DNA of 64,000 nucleotides from Ruegeria discodermiae (GTDB lineage: Bacteria; Pseudomonadota; Alphaproteobacteria; Rhodobacterales; Rhodobacteraceae). The stretch lies in assembly GCF_030758345.1 (NCBI RefSeq), contig NZ_JAVAMO010000003.1, positions 310,001-374,000 on the forward strand. Reading direction: 5' to 3'. Shown here piece by piece: positions 42,203-51,328 of this stretch (positions are counted from its first letter, which is position 1; each line of letters starts with the position of its first letter). The notes under the pieces are model-generated. The model was not told the origin of the DNA. It saw nothing but the letters and a program-made list of their open reading frames with translations, and made no database searches. The translations under genes were made by a program, and so were the position numbers.

Positions 42203-43369
42203 ATGGATTTCGGACTGAGTGACGACCAGATGATGCTGCGGGACATGCTGCAGCGCTTCCTGAAGGATCGCTACAGCCACGAGGCGCGGCGGGCGGTACT
42301 GACCTCCGGTCAGGCCTATGATACCGCCGTGTTCGCGGGACTGGCCGAGCTGGGCATTCTCGGCGCTGTCTTTGCCCCGGAACAGGGCGGCTATGGCGGG
42401 ACCGGCACCGATCTGATGGTCGTGTTCGAGGAATTGGGCCGCGCCGGTGTGATCGAACCTGTTCTGGGATCAGCCGTGCTGGCAGGCGGGCTGCTGGCCG
42501 CTTTGGATGCGGAGGGTCAGAGCGATGTGATACAACAGGTCATTGCCGGGGAAACCATTCTCGCTCTGGCCCATGCCGAGCCGCAATCGCGGTATGATCT
42601 GAATCATGTGACCACGCGCGCCAGCACATCAGACGGAGCGATCGTGCTGAACGGCACCAAGGCCCATGTTCTGGGCGGCGCGCAGGCCGGAATGCTACTT
42701 GTCTCTGCCCGTGAAGAGGGCGATCCGGCTGACAAGCATGGCGTTTCGCTGTTTCTGATCCCCTCAACGTCAGTCGGCGTGCATTGCCATGGGCACGTCA
42801 ATGTCGACGGCACGTCCTCGGCCCGTATCACTTTGGAGGCTGTCACCGTCGATCAGAGCCAGCGACTGGGACCTCCGGGCAAAGCTTACACGGCGCTGGA
42901 GGCGGCCCATGCCCGCGCGACGCTGGCACTTTGCGCCGAAGCACTGGGTGCGATGGAAACGGGCAAGGCGCTGACGGTGGAGTATCTGAAAGAGCGCAAG
43001 CAGTTCGGCGTCCCGATCGGCAGCTTTCAGGCGCTGCAGCACCGGCTGGCCGATATGCTGATCGAGATCGAGCAGGCACGCTCGGCGGTGATCAATCTCG
43101 CCGGTCATCTTGAGGCCGACCGCCTCACCCGCGAGCGCCATGTGAGTGCAACCAAGAACCTGATCGGGCGGGTCGGCGCGCTGGTTGCGGAGGAGTGTAT
43201 CCAGATGCATGGCGGTATCGGCATGACCGACGAATACGCCATGTCCCATCATGCCCGTCGTCTGGTGATGGTCGACCACCTCTTTGGCGATGTTGATCAC
43301 CATCTCGACCGCTTCATCGCGTTCAGCGGCGTCTCTGAGACAAGCAGGAACTCTGCCGATGCCCGATAG
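42203..43369 (+). CDS. Acyl-CoA dehydrogenase, smaller subunit of a probable heteromeric pair (PimD-like)
   Basis: 388 aa. The N-terminal alpha domain (FGLSDDQMMLRDMLQRFLKD) and core (QFGVPIGSFQALQHRLADML) are normal. CIQMHGGIGMTDEYAMSHHA aligns with the catalytic-Glu loop (GGxGxxxEY). The C-terminus lacks the EGTSxIQR-type FAD-binding segment found in its neighbour and ends shortly after. The complementary losses support an obligate complex with 40994-42190. It overlaps the IclR gene by 11 bp. Confidence 0.88.
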   Translation: MDFGLSDDQMMLRDMLQRFLKDRYSHEARRAVLTSGQAYDTAVFAGLAELGILGAVFAPEQGGYGGTGTDLMVVFEELGRAGVIEPVLGSAVLAGGLLAALDAEGQSDVIQQVIAGETILALAHAEPQSRYDLNHVTTRASTSDGAIVLNGTKAHVLGGAQAGMLLVSAREEGDPADKHGVSLFLIPSTSVGVHCHGHVNVDGTSSARITLEAVTVDQSQRLGPPGKAYTALEAAHARATLALCAEALGAMETGKALTVEYLKERKQFGVPIGSFQALQHRLADMLIEIEQARSAVINLAGHLEADRLTRERHVSATKNLIGRVGALVAEECIQMHGGIGMTDEYAMSHHARRLVMVDHLFGDVDHHLDRFIAFSGVSETSRNSADAR

Positions 43370-44147
43370 TGACAAGCGCTACGCCAACACATTGGCGCGC
43401 GGCCTGAGCATTTTGCGTGCCTTCCGCCCCACCGATAACGGGCTGGGCAATCTGGACCTGTCGGAGCGTACCGGCATCCCCCGCTCTACGGTCTCGCGGC
43501 TGACCTTCACACTCTGCGCTCTGGGCTATCTGACCCATGGGCGCCATCATGAGAAATACCGGCTTGGCCCCGCAGCACTCGCGCTTGGCAATATCGCAGC
43601 GGCCTCCTTTTCGTTTGTCGAGATCGCCACGCCGATCATGCAGCGCCTGGCCGATGAGACCGCCACGCTGATCGGGGTTGCGATTCAGGATGACGGCAAG
43701 ATGCTGATGGTCAAGACTTGGCGGCCAGCGGGGTCGCACTCGATCTGGCTGGATGTGGGGTATCGCATGCCGATGCTCTCCTCTTCCTCGGGGGCGGCCT
43801 ATATCGGGGCGCTAAGTGATGAAGAGACCCGCAAGCTCGCCGCGCTCCTGCCCGCGGATCAGGGGGATGCGCTGACAAGGCTGACCGAACAGGCCCGCGA
43901 CCAGCTGCTGGCCCATGGCTATGCGTTTGTCAGTGGTCCGGATCGTTTCGCGCGCTCCATCAATGCGCTGGCGACGCCTTATCGGCCCTCGGAGTTTGGC
44001 GCACCCGTGTCATTCTTCAGCGGCGCAACATCGGACGTGCTGAGCGATGACAGAATTCACGACAGTGTCGGCCCGGCGCTGGCGCACGCCGTTGACGAGT
44101 TGCGACGCGCCACCGGTCAGAGTTTTCCCGCCATCGCTCCTCTCTGA
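43359..44147 (+). CDS. IclR family transcriptional regulator
   Basis: 262 aa from the ATG at 43359 (MPDSDKRYANTLARGLSILR), within the end of the acyl-CoA dehydrogenase gene. A winged helix-turn-helix occupies about residues 12-75 (LDLSERTGIPRSTVSRLTFTL). The effector-binding IclR domain follows (about 90-255; SSSSGAAYIGAL, GYAFVSGPDRFARSINALATP). As the terminal gene of the operon it probably controls it, perhaps through the repeats at 37616-37662, in response to a CoA thioester or free acid. Confidence 0.9.
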   Translation: MPDSDKRYANTLARGLSILRAFRPTDNGLGNLDLSERTGIPRSTVSRLTFTLCALGYLTHGRHHEKYRLGPAALALGNIAAASFSFVEIATPIMQRLADETATLIGVAIQDDGKMLMVKTWRPAGSHSIWLDVGYRMPMLSSSSGAAYIGALSDEETRKLAALLPADQGDALTRLTEQARDQLLAHGYAFVSGPDRFARSINALATPYRPSEFGAPVSFFSGATSDVLSDDRIHDSVGPALAHAVDELRRATGQSFPAIAPL

Positions 44148-44159
44148 TGACAATCGACC

Positions 44160-44966
44160 TCAGGCGCTGACCGTTTGCGCGGGCGACGCCTGCGCAGCGA
44201 CGGTATAAGGCCGCAGGAAAACCGGTCGGTCGGGGTCGGACATCTCGGGCTGATAGGCATATCCGCCTGTGTCAAACTCCAGCAATCCCGCCGGATCAGT
44301 CAGGCGATTGCGGATGATGTAGCGCGCCATCGCCCCGCGCGCTTTCTTGGCAAAGAAGCTGACGATCTTGGGGCTGCCCGCCTTGTCCTCCATGAACACA
44401 GGCGTGATCACCCGCAATTTCAGCGCGGCGGACGCGACGGCCCCAAAATATTCCTGGCTGGCGCAGTTGATCAGCACATCTGTTCCGGTCTCGGCGGCCT
44501 GCGCGTTGAGCGCCTTGCTCAACTGATCGCGCCAGTAATCATAAAGCGATTTGCCGCGCCGGGTCTTCAGCCTGCTGCCCATTTCCAGCCGATAGGGTTG
44601 GATCGCATCCAAGGGCCGCAACACGCCATAGAGCCCTGACAGGATGCGCAGGTGATCCTGCGCCCAGCGCATCTCGTCCGCATCCAGCGAGGCGGCTTCG
44701 AGCCCCTGATAGGTATCCCCGGCAAAGGCCAGCGCCGCCGGGCGTACCATATCCGCTGCGGGGTCTTCGGCAAACGACCGGAACCGGTCGCGGTTCAGGC
44801 GCGCCAGATCATCGCTCAACCCCATCAGCTTGCGCAGATCGCCCAGCGTCAGGTTGCGTGCCGTGCGCGCCAGCCGGATGGCATCATCCTGAAAATCGGG
44901 CCGTGTCAGCGCGATGTCGCGCTCTGCCCAGTCCAGCCGCTTGGCCGGAGAAATCACTACAAGCAT
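44160..44966 (-). CDS. yaaA: YaaA family peroxide stress protein (DUF328/UPF0246)
   Basis: 268 aa from the ATG at 44966 (MLVVISPAKRLDW), which has an AGGGG ribosome site; a GTG two codons earlier is the alternative. Conserved features include VISPAKRLDW at the N-terminus, GDTYQGLEA (about 82-90), LSGLYGVLRPLDAIQPYRLEMG (start of the central block), LINCASQEYF and FFAKKARGAMARYI. E. coli YaaA lowers free iron during peroxide stress and binds DNA. It converges with the IclR gene, 12 bp between ends. Confidence 0.92.
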   Translation of the reverse strand: MLVVISPAKRLDWAERDIALTRPDFQDDAIRLARTARNLTLGDLRKLMGLSDDLARLNRDRFRSFAEDPAADMVRPAALAFAGDTYQGLEAASLDADEMRWAQDHLRILSGLYGVLRPLDAIQPYRLEMGSRLKTRRGKSLYDYWRDQLSKALNAQAAETGTDVLINCASQEYFGAVASAALKLRVITPVFMEDKAGSPKIVSFFAKKARGAMARYIIRNRLTDPAGLLEFDTGGYAYQPEMSDPDRPVFLRPYTVAAQASPAQTVSA

Positions 44967-44996
44967 ATCCACCCCTTCTCATGTCTGAGTACAGAC

Positions 44997-47036
44997 CTAG
45001 TCCGCAGCGCGCAGCACGTCCAGAAACGCCGGGCCAAAACGTTCCGCCCGGCTTTCGCCCAGTACCCGCTGCAACCCTGTCTGGTCATCCGCGTTAAGCT
45101 GCGCGACCTTGGCTAGTTGCGCCGCCGAGCAACTAAGCGGTTTATGGGTGCCATCGGCCCCCCGCGCGAGTTCCGTCTGCACTTCAAGCAACTGATCGAA
45201 CAGCGCCGCCTTGCCCGCACCCGCGAGTTTACGCTGCTGCGGGTGATGGCTTTCGTCCGCGCCGGTGATCACCTGCAGGAACATCGCGCCATAGCGGTCC
45301 AGTTTCTTCGCCCCAACCCCGCTGATCCGCGCCATATCATCAAGCGTCGCGGGACGTTTTTCGGCCATTTCGATCAGGGTGCGGTCGGGAAAGATCACAT
45401 AGGCGGGCACCTTGGCGGCCTCAGCCAGCGCCCGGCGCTTGGCCTTGAGTGCCGAGAGCAGCGGCGCGTCCTCGTCCGAGACCATCGCCTTGACCGCCGG
45501 ACGCCGCCCCGCCGCCTTGATCGTGTCCTGGCGCAGACGGATGCTGGCCTTGCCTTTCAGGATCGGCAGCGCCGCTTCGGTCATGCGCAGCGCACCGTGA
45601 CGTTCGGGGTCGGGGCGGATCAGGTCGTGGCCCATCATTTGCCGAAAGATCGCCTGCCATTGCTGTTTGCTATGCGCCCGCCCGACGCCGAATGTCTGCA
45701 ACTGATCATGGCGCCGATCGCGCACGCGGTCGGTTTCATTGCCCACCAAAATGTCGATCAGATGCCCGGCGCCAAACCATTCCTCGGTGCGCAGGATAGC
45801 CGACAGGGCCATACGCACCGGCTGGGTGCCATCCATCACCTTGGCGGGCTGGGCGCAGAGATCGCATTTGCCGCAGCTTTCGGCCTCTTCCCCGAAATAG
45901 CCGAGCAGGGTCTTGCGGCGACACTCCAGCGCCTCGGCAAGACCCAGCAGCGCATTGAGGCGGCCATGATCCGCGATGCGGCGATCGGGCGGGGCCAGCC
46001 CCTCGTCGATCTGCGCGCGCCGCAAACGGATGTCGTCCGGCCCAAACAGGGTCAACGTTTCGGCCGGGGCACCATCGCGCCCGGCACGGCCGATTTCCTG
46101 ATAATAGGCCTCGATGGATTTGGGCAGGTCGGCATGAGCGACCCAGCGGATATCGGGCTTGTCGATGCCCATCCCGAAGGCCACCGTCGCCACCACGATC
46201 AGGCCATCCTCGCGGGCAAAGCGGATTTCCACCTGCCGCCGATCCTCGGCCTCGATCCCGCCATGATAGTGGCAGGCCTTGTGGCCCTGTTCGCGCAAGG
46301 CAGCGGCCAAAGCCTCGGTCTTGTTACGGGTGCCGCAATAGACTATGCCGGACTGCCCGCGCCGCGCATCGGCGAAATCGAGGATCTGTCGGCGCGGGCT
46401 ATCTTTGGCGGCAAAGGCCAGATGCAGGTTGGGGCGGTCGAACCCGTGCAGGAAGATGCGCGGCGGCTGATCTTCGAACAGCTTGCTGACAATCTCGTCT
46501 CGGGTTTCGGCATCCGCCGTAGCCGTGAAGGCAGCCAGCGGCACGCCCAGCGCGCGACGCAACTCGCCGATGCGCAGATAGTCGGGGCGAAAATCATGGC
46601 CCCACTGGCTTACGCAATGGGCCTCATCCACCGCGATCAGGCTGACGCCGATGCGCCGCAACATCCCCATGGCCGAGCCCGCCGCCAGACGTTCCGGCGC
46701 GATGTAAAGCAGCTTGAGCGCGCCGGCCTCTAGCGCGGCATAAACCTCATCGTTTTCTTCCGGCGTGTTGCCCGAGGTCAGCGCACCGGCGGATACGCCC
46801 GCCTCTTGCAGCGCGCGGACCTGATCGCGCATCAGCGCGATCAGCGGCGAGATCACCACCGTCACGCCCTCGCGCAGCAGCGCTGGCAATTGAAAACACA
46901 GAGATTTGCCGCCACCCGTAGGCATGATGGCCAGCACGTTTTCCCCGGAACTCACCGCATCGACGATCTCTTCCTGGCCGGGGCGAAAGGCATCGAATCC
47001 GAAGACATCCCGCAAAAGCGGCGCTGCGTCCAGCAT
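44997..47036 (-). CDS. recQ: ATP-dependent DNA helicase RecQ
   Basis: About 679 aa from the ATG at 47036 (MLDAAPLLRDVFGFDAFRPG); a GTG start at 47090 would add 18 residues but has no ribosome site. Walker A MPTGGGKS (about 37-44), DEAHCVSQWGHDFRPDY (about 136-152) and the GRAGRDG helicase motif VI are intact. A zinc site (CRRKTLL...CGKCDLC) precedes the RQC winged helix. A C-terminal HRDC domain (LIEMAEKRPATLDDMARISG) is present. It unwinds recombination and replication intermediates 3' to 5'. Confidence 0.94.
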   Translation of the reverse strand: MLDAAPLLRDVFGFDAFRPGQEEIVDAVSSGENVLAIMPTGGGKSLCFQLPALLREGVTVVISPLIALMRDQVRALQEAGVSAGALTSGNTPEENDEVYAALEAGALKLLYIAPERLAAGSAMGMLRRIGVSLIAVDEAHCVSQWGHDFRPDYLRIGELRRALGVPLAAFTATADAETRDEIVSKLFEDQPPRIFLHGFDRPNLHLAFAAKDSPRRQILDFADARRGQSGIVYCGTRNKTEALAAALREQGHKACHYHGGIEAEDRRQVEIRFAREDGLIVVATVAFGMGIDKPDIRWVAHADLPKSIEAYYQEIGRAGRDGAPAETLTLFGPDDIRLRRAQIDEGLAPPDRRIADHGRLNALLGLAEALECRRKTLLGYFGEEAESCGKCDLCAQPAKVMDGTQPVRMALSAILRTEEWFGAGHLIDILVGNETDRVRDRRHDQLQTFGVGRAHSKQQWQAIFRQMMGHDLIRPDPERHGALRMTEAALPILKGKASIRLRQDTIKAAGRRPAVKAMVSDEDAPLLSALKAKRRALAEAAKVPAYVIFPDRTLIEMAEKRPATLDDMARISGVGAKKLDRYGAMFLQVITGADESHHPQQRKLAGAGKAALFDQLLEVQTELARGADGTHKPLSCSAAQLAKVAQLNADDQTGLQRVLGESRAERFGPAFLDVLRAAD

Positions 47037-47124
47037 GGGCAGGTGATCCTGTGGTCTGTGTTTTGCTCTGCTCTTGGCAGGCAGTGTCACACACTAAGAA
47101 TCGGTGAACAAGAGGGCGTGACGC

Positions 47125-47412
47125 CTACATGAAGCCAAACAGAGTCGGCAGGATGTAGTTTTGCAGCGAGAGCACGATGATAAAGGCCACCAGCGGCGCA
47201 AGATCCAGACCTCCGGTATCCGGCAGGATGTTACGGATCGGGCGATAAATCGGCTCCAGCAGCCGGTTCAACCCGTACCAGATCTGCCCGACAAGCTGCT
47301 GGTGCACGTTGAGAACGTTGAAATTAATCAACCAACTCATGATCACATGCACGATGATGAAGAAATAAACCACGCTGAGGATCAGCTGCAGCGGTCCGTA
47401 GATTGCCATCAT
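47125..47412 (-). CDS. YggT family membrane protein
   Basis: 95 aa with two membrane segments (about 5-30 and 72-92) around the family loop GLNRLLEPIYRPIRNILPDTGGLDLAPLV (first 20 residues being most typical). Two adjacent ATG codons (47412, 47409) could start it. YggT proteins are linked to osmotic shock tolerance and cell-envelope or division functions in some bacteria, but the biochemical role is unknown. Confidence 0.88.
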   Translation of the reverse strand: MMAIYGPLQLILSVVYFFIIVHVIMSWLINFNVLNVHQQLVGQIWYGLNRLLEPIYRPIRNILPDTGGLDLAPLVAFIIVLSLQNYILPTLFGFM

Positions 47413-47545
47413 CGTCAGAATTCTCCTTCATGATCTGCCCGACAGGTAATCGCTGATATGCAAAAGCGCAAGGATGCCGCGCCGTCGTGATTGACGCTCG
47501 CGTCACTTTTGGCATGTGTACCGGGAAACCGTTTTGGAGAGCCCC

Positions 47546-48094
47546 ATGTTCCCGATCGTCCGCTTGGTCAAGGACCTGCTTGTCGCGCGCCGCATGTCCC
47601 CGCTTGACCTGACAGAAACCCACATCTCCAACCATAGGTGCTGGCCGTGGGATCTGGATATCTGGCTTGAGTTGAACAATGGCCGCGCCATGACGCTTTA
47701 TGATCTTGGCCGCACCATGGCAGCGCAGCGGGTCGGGCTGATCAAAGCGATCACCCGGCGGCGTTGGGCCATGACCATGGCCGGGTCCACCGTCCGGTTT
47801 CGCCGCCGTATTCGCGGGTTCGAGCAGTTCGAGATGCGCTCGCGCGCGGTCTGCTGGGATGAGAAATTCATCTATCTGGAACAAAGCATGTGGAAGCGGA
47901 ACGGTGAATGCGCCAGTCACGTCCTGTTTCGCTCTGCCGTGACCGACAAGAACGGCATTGTACCACCCGCCGAGGTTCTGCGCGAGATGGGGCATCAGGA
48001 TCGAGCCTCCCCCCCGATGCCCGACTGGGTTGCCGCCTGGTGCGCGGCCGATGCGCTGCGTCCCTGGCCACCAATGCAGGAAAAGCTTGTCTAA
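47546..48094 (+). CDS. Acyl-CoA thioesterase-like hot-dog protein (THEM6/4HBT type)
   Basis: 182 aa from the ATG at 47546 (GGAGAG ribosome site). The pattern ETHISNHRCWPWDLDIWLEL, then NGRAMTLYDLGR and VRFRRRIRGFEQFEMRSRAV, matches 4-hydroxybenzoyl-CoA-thioesterase-like proteins of the THEM6 group. That group replaces the usual catalytic Asp motif by a D-x-D-x-W-like segment. The substrate is unknown. It is a single gene divergent from YggT. Confidence 0.75.
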   Translation: MFPIVRLVKDLLVARRMSPLDLTETHISNHRCWPWDLDIWLELNNGRAMTLYDLGRTMAAQRVGLIKAITRRRWAMTMAGSTVRFRRRIRGFEQFEMRSRAVCWDEKFIYLEQSMWKRNGECASHVLFRSAVTDKNGIVPPAEVLREMGHQDRASPPMPDWVAAWCAADALRPWPPMQEKLV

Positions 48095-48141
48095 TTCGCG
48101 CCCAGCCCCTCTTATTCTAAGCAGAGCATTTGAGGACGGGC

Positions 48142-49506
48142 ATGGCAGAAATATCCGCGCGTAAACGCGTCTGGGGCTGGTGGTTTTTTGATTGGGCCAG
48201 CCAACCCTATCACTCGCTATTGGTTACGTTCATCTTCGGGCCTTATTTTGCAGGTGTCGCTGCAGAGTATTTTGCGACAACCGGGCTTTCCGGGCAGGCA
48301 GCGGCGGCGCGGGCGCAGGTTGTCTGGGCCAATTGTCTGACCATCACCGGGCTGATCATTGCCTTCGGCGCCCCGCTGATGGGCGCGTTTGCCGATGTCA
48401 CCGGTCGTCGGATACCGTGGATTTTCGCCTTTTCGGTGATGTATGCGGTGGGCTCTGCGGCGTTGTGGTTCACACTGCCGGACGGGTCGAACATGTGGCT
48501 GATGCTGTCGGCCTTCGGGCTTGGCTTTGTTGGGGCGGAATACGCGCTGATTTTCATCAACTCACAATTGCCCGATATCAGCGACAAAGAGGATGTGGGC
48601 GAGGTTTCGGGCAGCGGGTTTGCCTTTGGTTACTTCGGCGGGTTGATTTCGCTGGCCATCATGCTGCTGTTCTTTGTCGAGCAGCCCAATGGCAAGACCC
48701 TGATCGGCCTGGACCCGGCATTTGGATTGAACGCCGCGCAGATGGAAGGCACCCGCTTTGTCGGGCCAATGACGGCGGCCTGGTACATTGTCTTCATGAT
48801 CCCCTATTTCCTGTGGGTCCGGGACGGGCCGCGGACCGGCAAGAAGGGTTCGTTTTCCGGGGCGCTTCGCCTGCTGGGTCAGACGATCGCGGATCTGCGG
48901 CATCGCTACAGCCTGTCAGCCTATCTCGGGTCCTCAATGCTCTATCGCGATGCGTTGAACGGGCTTTACAGTTTTGGCGGAGTCTATGCGCGGCTGGTGC
49001 TGGAGTGGGATCTGATCAAGATCGGGATCTTTGGTATCGTCAGCGTTCTGGCCTCGGCAATCTTTGTCTATTTCGGCGGCAAACTGGATAAGCGTCTGGG
49101 GCCGAAACCGGTCATCTGTGGCTGCATCCTCATCCTGATTGCGGTTTGCACACTGATCGTCGGCATGGACCGCACCCAGATTTTCGGCATCACGCTACCC
49201 GAAGGGTCCTCGCTTCCTGATATCCTGTTCTTTGGTTGCGGTGTCCTGATCGGCGGCATGGGCGGCACGCTGCAATCGGCCAGCCGGTCACTGATGGTGC
49301 GCCACACGGCGCCGGATCACCCGACCGAAAGCTTCGGGCTTTATGGCCTCTCGGGTCGCGCAACTGCCTTTCTGGCGCCCATGATGATCGGCGTGGCGAC
49401 CGGTGTATTCGGAGATGCGAGATTGGGGGTTTCCCCGGTGATCGCGTTGTTTATTCTGGGCCTCATATTGTTGCGCTGGGTAAGACCGGAAGGGGATCAG
49501 ACCTGA
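48142..49506 (+). CDS. MFS transporter, UMF1/Atg22-like family
   Basis: 454 aa from the ATG at 48142 (GAGG seven bases upstream), with about twelve hydrophobic segments. The opening RKRVWGWWFFDWASQPYHSL is the UMF1 family signature. The loop after helices 2-3 (GAFADVTGRRIPW) holds the MFS D-x-x-G-R-R motif. Family members are presumed amino-acid or vacuolar-type effluxers, but the cargo here is unknown. The stop shares one base with the mepA start. Confidence 0.88.
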   Translation: MAEISARKRVWGWWFFDWASQPYHSLLVTFIFGPYFAGVAAEYFATTGLSGQAAAARAQVVWANCLTITGLIIAFGAPLMGAFADVTGRRIPWIFAFSVMYAVGSAALWFTLPDGSNMWLMLSAFGLGFVGAEYALIFINSQLPDISDKEDVGEVSGSGFAFGYFGGLISLAIMLLFFVEQPNGKTLIGLDPAFGLNAAQMEGTRFVGPMTAAWYIVFMIPYFLWVRDGPRTGKKGSFSGALRLLGQTIADLRHRYSLSAYLGSSMLYRDALNGLYSFGGVYARLVLEWDLIKIGIFGIVSVLASAIFVYFGGKLDKRLGPKPVICGCILILIAVCTLIVGMDRTQIFGITLPEGSSLPDILFFGCGVLIGGMGGTLQSASRSLMVRHTAPDHPTESFGLYGLSGRATAFLAPMMIGVATGVFGDARLGVSPVIALFILGLILLRWVRPEGDQT

Positions 49507-50378
49507 TGTTTTTACGGGCACTTGTGACGATTGCTGCACTGGCCGGGATGGCTGGTACACCTGATGCCGCTCCGCTGGCAAAGCAGCTGTTCGGGGCGCA
49601 GGACCATGGCTCCCGGCAAAAACCCGCCGCTTATGGCAGCTATTCCCGGGGCTGCGCCGCAGGTTCGGTGCAACTGCCCGAGACCGGACCGACCTGGCAG
49701 GCGATGCGCCTGTCGCGCAATCGCAACTGGGGCCACCCCGAAACCATCGACTACATCCAGGACCTGAGCCGCTTTGCGGCAAAGCAGCCGGGCTGGGACG
49801 GGCTCTATATCGGCGATATCAGCCAGCCGCGCGGCGGCCCGATGCTGAGCGGGCACCGCAGCCACCAGATCGGTCTGGACATCGATATCTGGATGCGGCC
49901 GGCCGACAAGCTGAACCTGTCGCGCCGGAACCGTGAAAACATCTCTTCCATCTCGTTGCGCCGCGCCGAGGGTGCCTTTGTCAATTCCAACTGGACCCGG
50001 CAGCATCACGAAATCCTGAAAGCCGCCGCCAAGGACAAGCGGGTGGCGCGGATCTTTGTCTTCCCCGGCGCCAAGGTCGAGATGTGCAAGAACGCCAAGG
50101 GCAACCGCAAATGGCTGCGCAAGATCAGACCCTGGTGGGGCCATCATTATCATTTCCATGTGCGGCTGAGCTGTCCCAAGGGCATGCGTGGCTGCGTTAA
50201 TCAGGATCCGCCACCCAAGGGGGACGGCTGTGCCGAAGCGCAGCAATGGGTCAACAATATCCTGAACCCGCCACCGCCCAAACCGCGTGACCCCAACGCA
50301 CCCGCGCCCAAGAAGCGCGGTGAATACACCCTTTCCGACCTGCCCCAGCAATGCGCTGCCGTTCTGCAATCGCGCTGA
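49506..50378 (+). CDS. mepA: Penicillin-insensitive murein endopeptidase (M74, MepA)
   Basis: 290 aa. Signal peptide MFLRALVTIAALAGMAGTPDA. Zinc-ligand motifs are SHQIGLDIDIW (about 121-131) and WWGHHYHFHVRL (about 213-224). Cysteines elsewhere (CKN, CPK, CVN, CAE) probably make disulfides. It cleaves D-Ala-meso-DAP cross-links in the periplasm. The C-terminal Pro-rich tail is unremarkable. It overlaps the MFS gene by one base and the following phytase-like gene by 28 bp. Confidence 0.93.
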   Translation: MFLRALVTIAALAGMAGTPDAAPLAKQLFGAQDHGSRQKPAAYGSYSRGCAAGSVQLPETGPTWQAMRLSRNRNWGHPETIDYIQDLSRFAAKQPGWDGLYIGDISQPRGGPMLSGHRSHQIGLDIDIWMRPADKLNLSRRNRENISSISLRRAEGAFVNSNWTRQHHEILKAAAKDKRVARIFVFPGAKVEMCKNAKGNRKWLRKIRPWWGHHYHFHVRLSCPKGMRGCVNQDPPPKGDGCAEAQQWVNNILNPPPPKPRDPNAPAPKKRGEYTLSDLPQQCAAVLQSR

Positions 50379-51235
50379 TCTGCGCCCTGATCCTGACGGG
50401 CAGCGTGCATGCGGTGGAGCGATCCGGCGCGATTCCCGCGGGGAGCTATCTGTGGACCGCCAAGGCCCCGTGGTTCGGCGGGTTTTCAGGGCTTGAAGTG
50501 TCAGATGACGGCAGCTCGATGCTAGCGCTCAGCGACCGCTCGATACTTGTGAGCGCAGATTTGCAGCGCGAGGACGGGCGCGTCAGCGGTGTAAAGGTCA
50601 CATCCGCCAATTGGGTGCGATCCAGCAAGAACAAACCCCTGATCGGACGCGCGGGCGATTCCGAGGGTCTGGCCATAGGCCCTGACGGCGGCCACTATAT
50701 TTCGTTCGAAGGGGTGCATCGCCTCGCCCACTATACCGATCCCGAAAGCCGGTCAAAAGTGCTGCCGCGCCCCAAGGTGTTCAAGTATCTGGCCAGCAAC
50801 GGATCCTTCGAACCGCTCGCAATCGACGCGCAGGGGCGGCTTTACACCATGCCCGAAAGCAGCCGCGCCGCAGATGGCTCCATCCCGGTCTATCGCTGGG
50901 ACGGGCGGCGATGGTCGACCCCGTACAAGCTGCCGCAGCGCGATGATTACCTGCCGGTCGGGGCCGACTTTGGCCCGGACGGGCGACTATATGTTCTGGA
51001 GCGCGCGACCGGGGCTTTGGGGTTTCGCAGCCGGTTGCGGCGCTGGACGGTGAGCGACACGGCTGCCACAAACGAGGAAACGGTGCTCGACACGCGCTCC
51101 GGTGCCCATGAAAACCTTGAAGGCGTCTCTATCTGGCGCGACGGTGAGGGCAAACTGCGTGCGACGATGATCTCGGACGACAATTTCATGTTCTTCCTGC
51201 GTACCGAGATCGTGGAATATACCCTGCCGGAATGA
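50351..51235 (+). CDS. Esterase-like activity of phytase family protein (beta-propeller)
   Basis: 294 aa. An N-terminal signal sequence (MRCRSAIALICALILTGSVHA) indicates secretion. Propeller-like repeats run through the body: FSGLEVSDDGSSMLALSDRS, GDSEGLAIGPDGGHYISFEG, FEPLAIDAQGRLYTMPE, LPVGADFGPDGRLYVLER and ENLEGVSIWRDGEGKL. This matches the phytase-esterase-like family (PF13449). The substrate is unknown. Starting 28 bp inside mepA, it is likely cotranscribed. Confidence 0.88.
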   Translation: MRCRSAIALICALILTGSVHAVERSGAIPAGSYLWTAKAPWFGGFSGLEVSDDGSSMLALSDRSILVSADLQREDGRVSGVKVTSANWVRSSKNKPLIGRAGDSEGLAIGPDGGHYISFEGVHRLAHYTDPESRSKVLPRPKVFKYLASNGSFEPLAIDAQGRLYTMPESSRAADGSIPVYRWDGRRWSTPYKLPQRDDYLPVGADFGPDGRLYVLERATGALGFRSRLRRWTVSDTAATNEETVLDTRSGAHENLEGVSIWRDGEGKLRATMISDDNFMFFLRTEIVEYTLPE

Positions 51236-51328
51236 CTTGCCAAAGCCGTAAGCAGCGGCTATCAGCGCGGCCTGCCTGAAATGAATCGGGCCAAGTCGCC
51301 GCTACCTTGTCAAAACGGGCACCAAGAT

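Noticed and set aside
45117-46733. 538-codon open frame on the plus strand
   Set aside because: Antisense shadow of recQ; the recQ motifs on the minus strand are intact.
51236-51328. preQ1 riboswitch upstream of the queuosine precursor transporter
   Set aside because: No recognisable pseudoknot or A-rich tail of known preQ1 classes could be found by eye.
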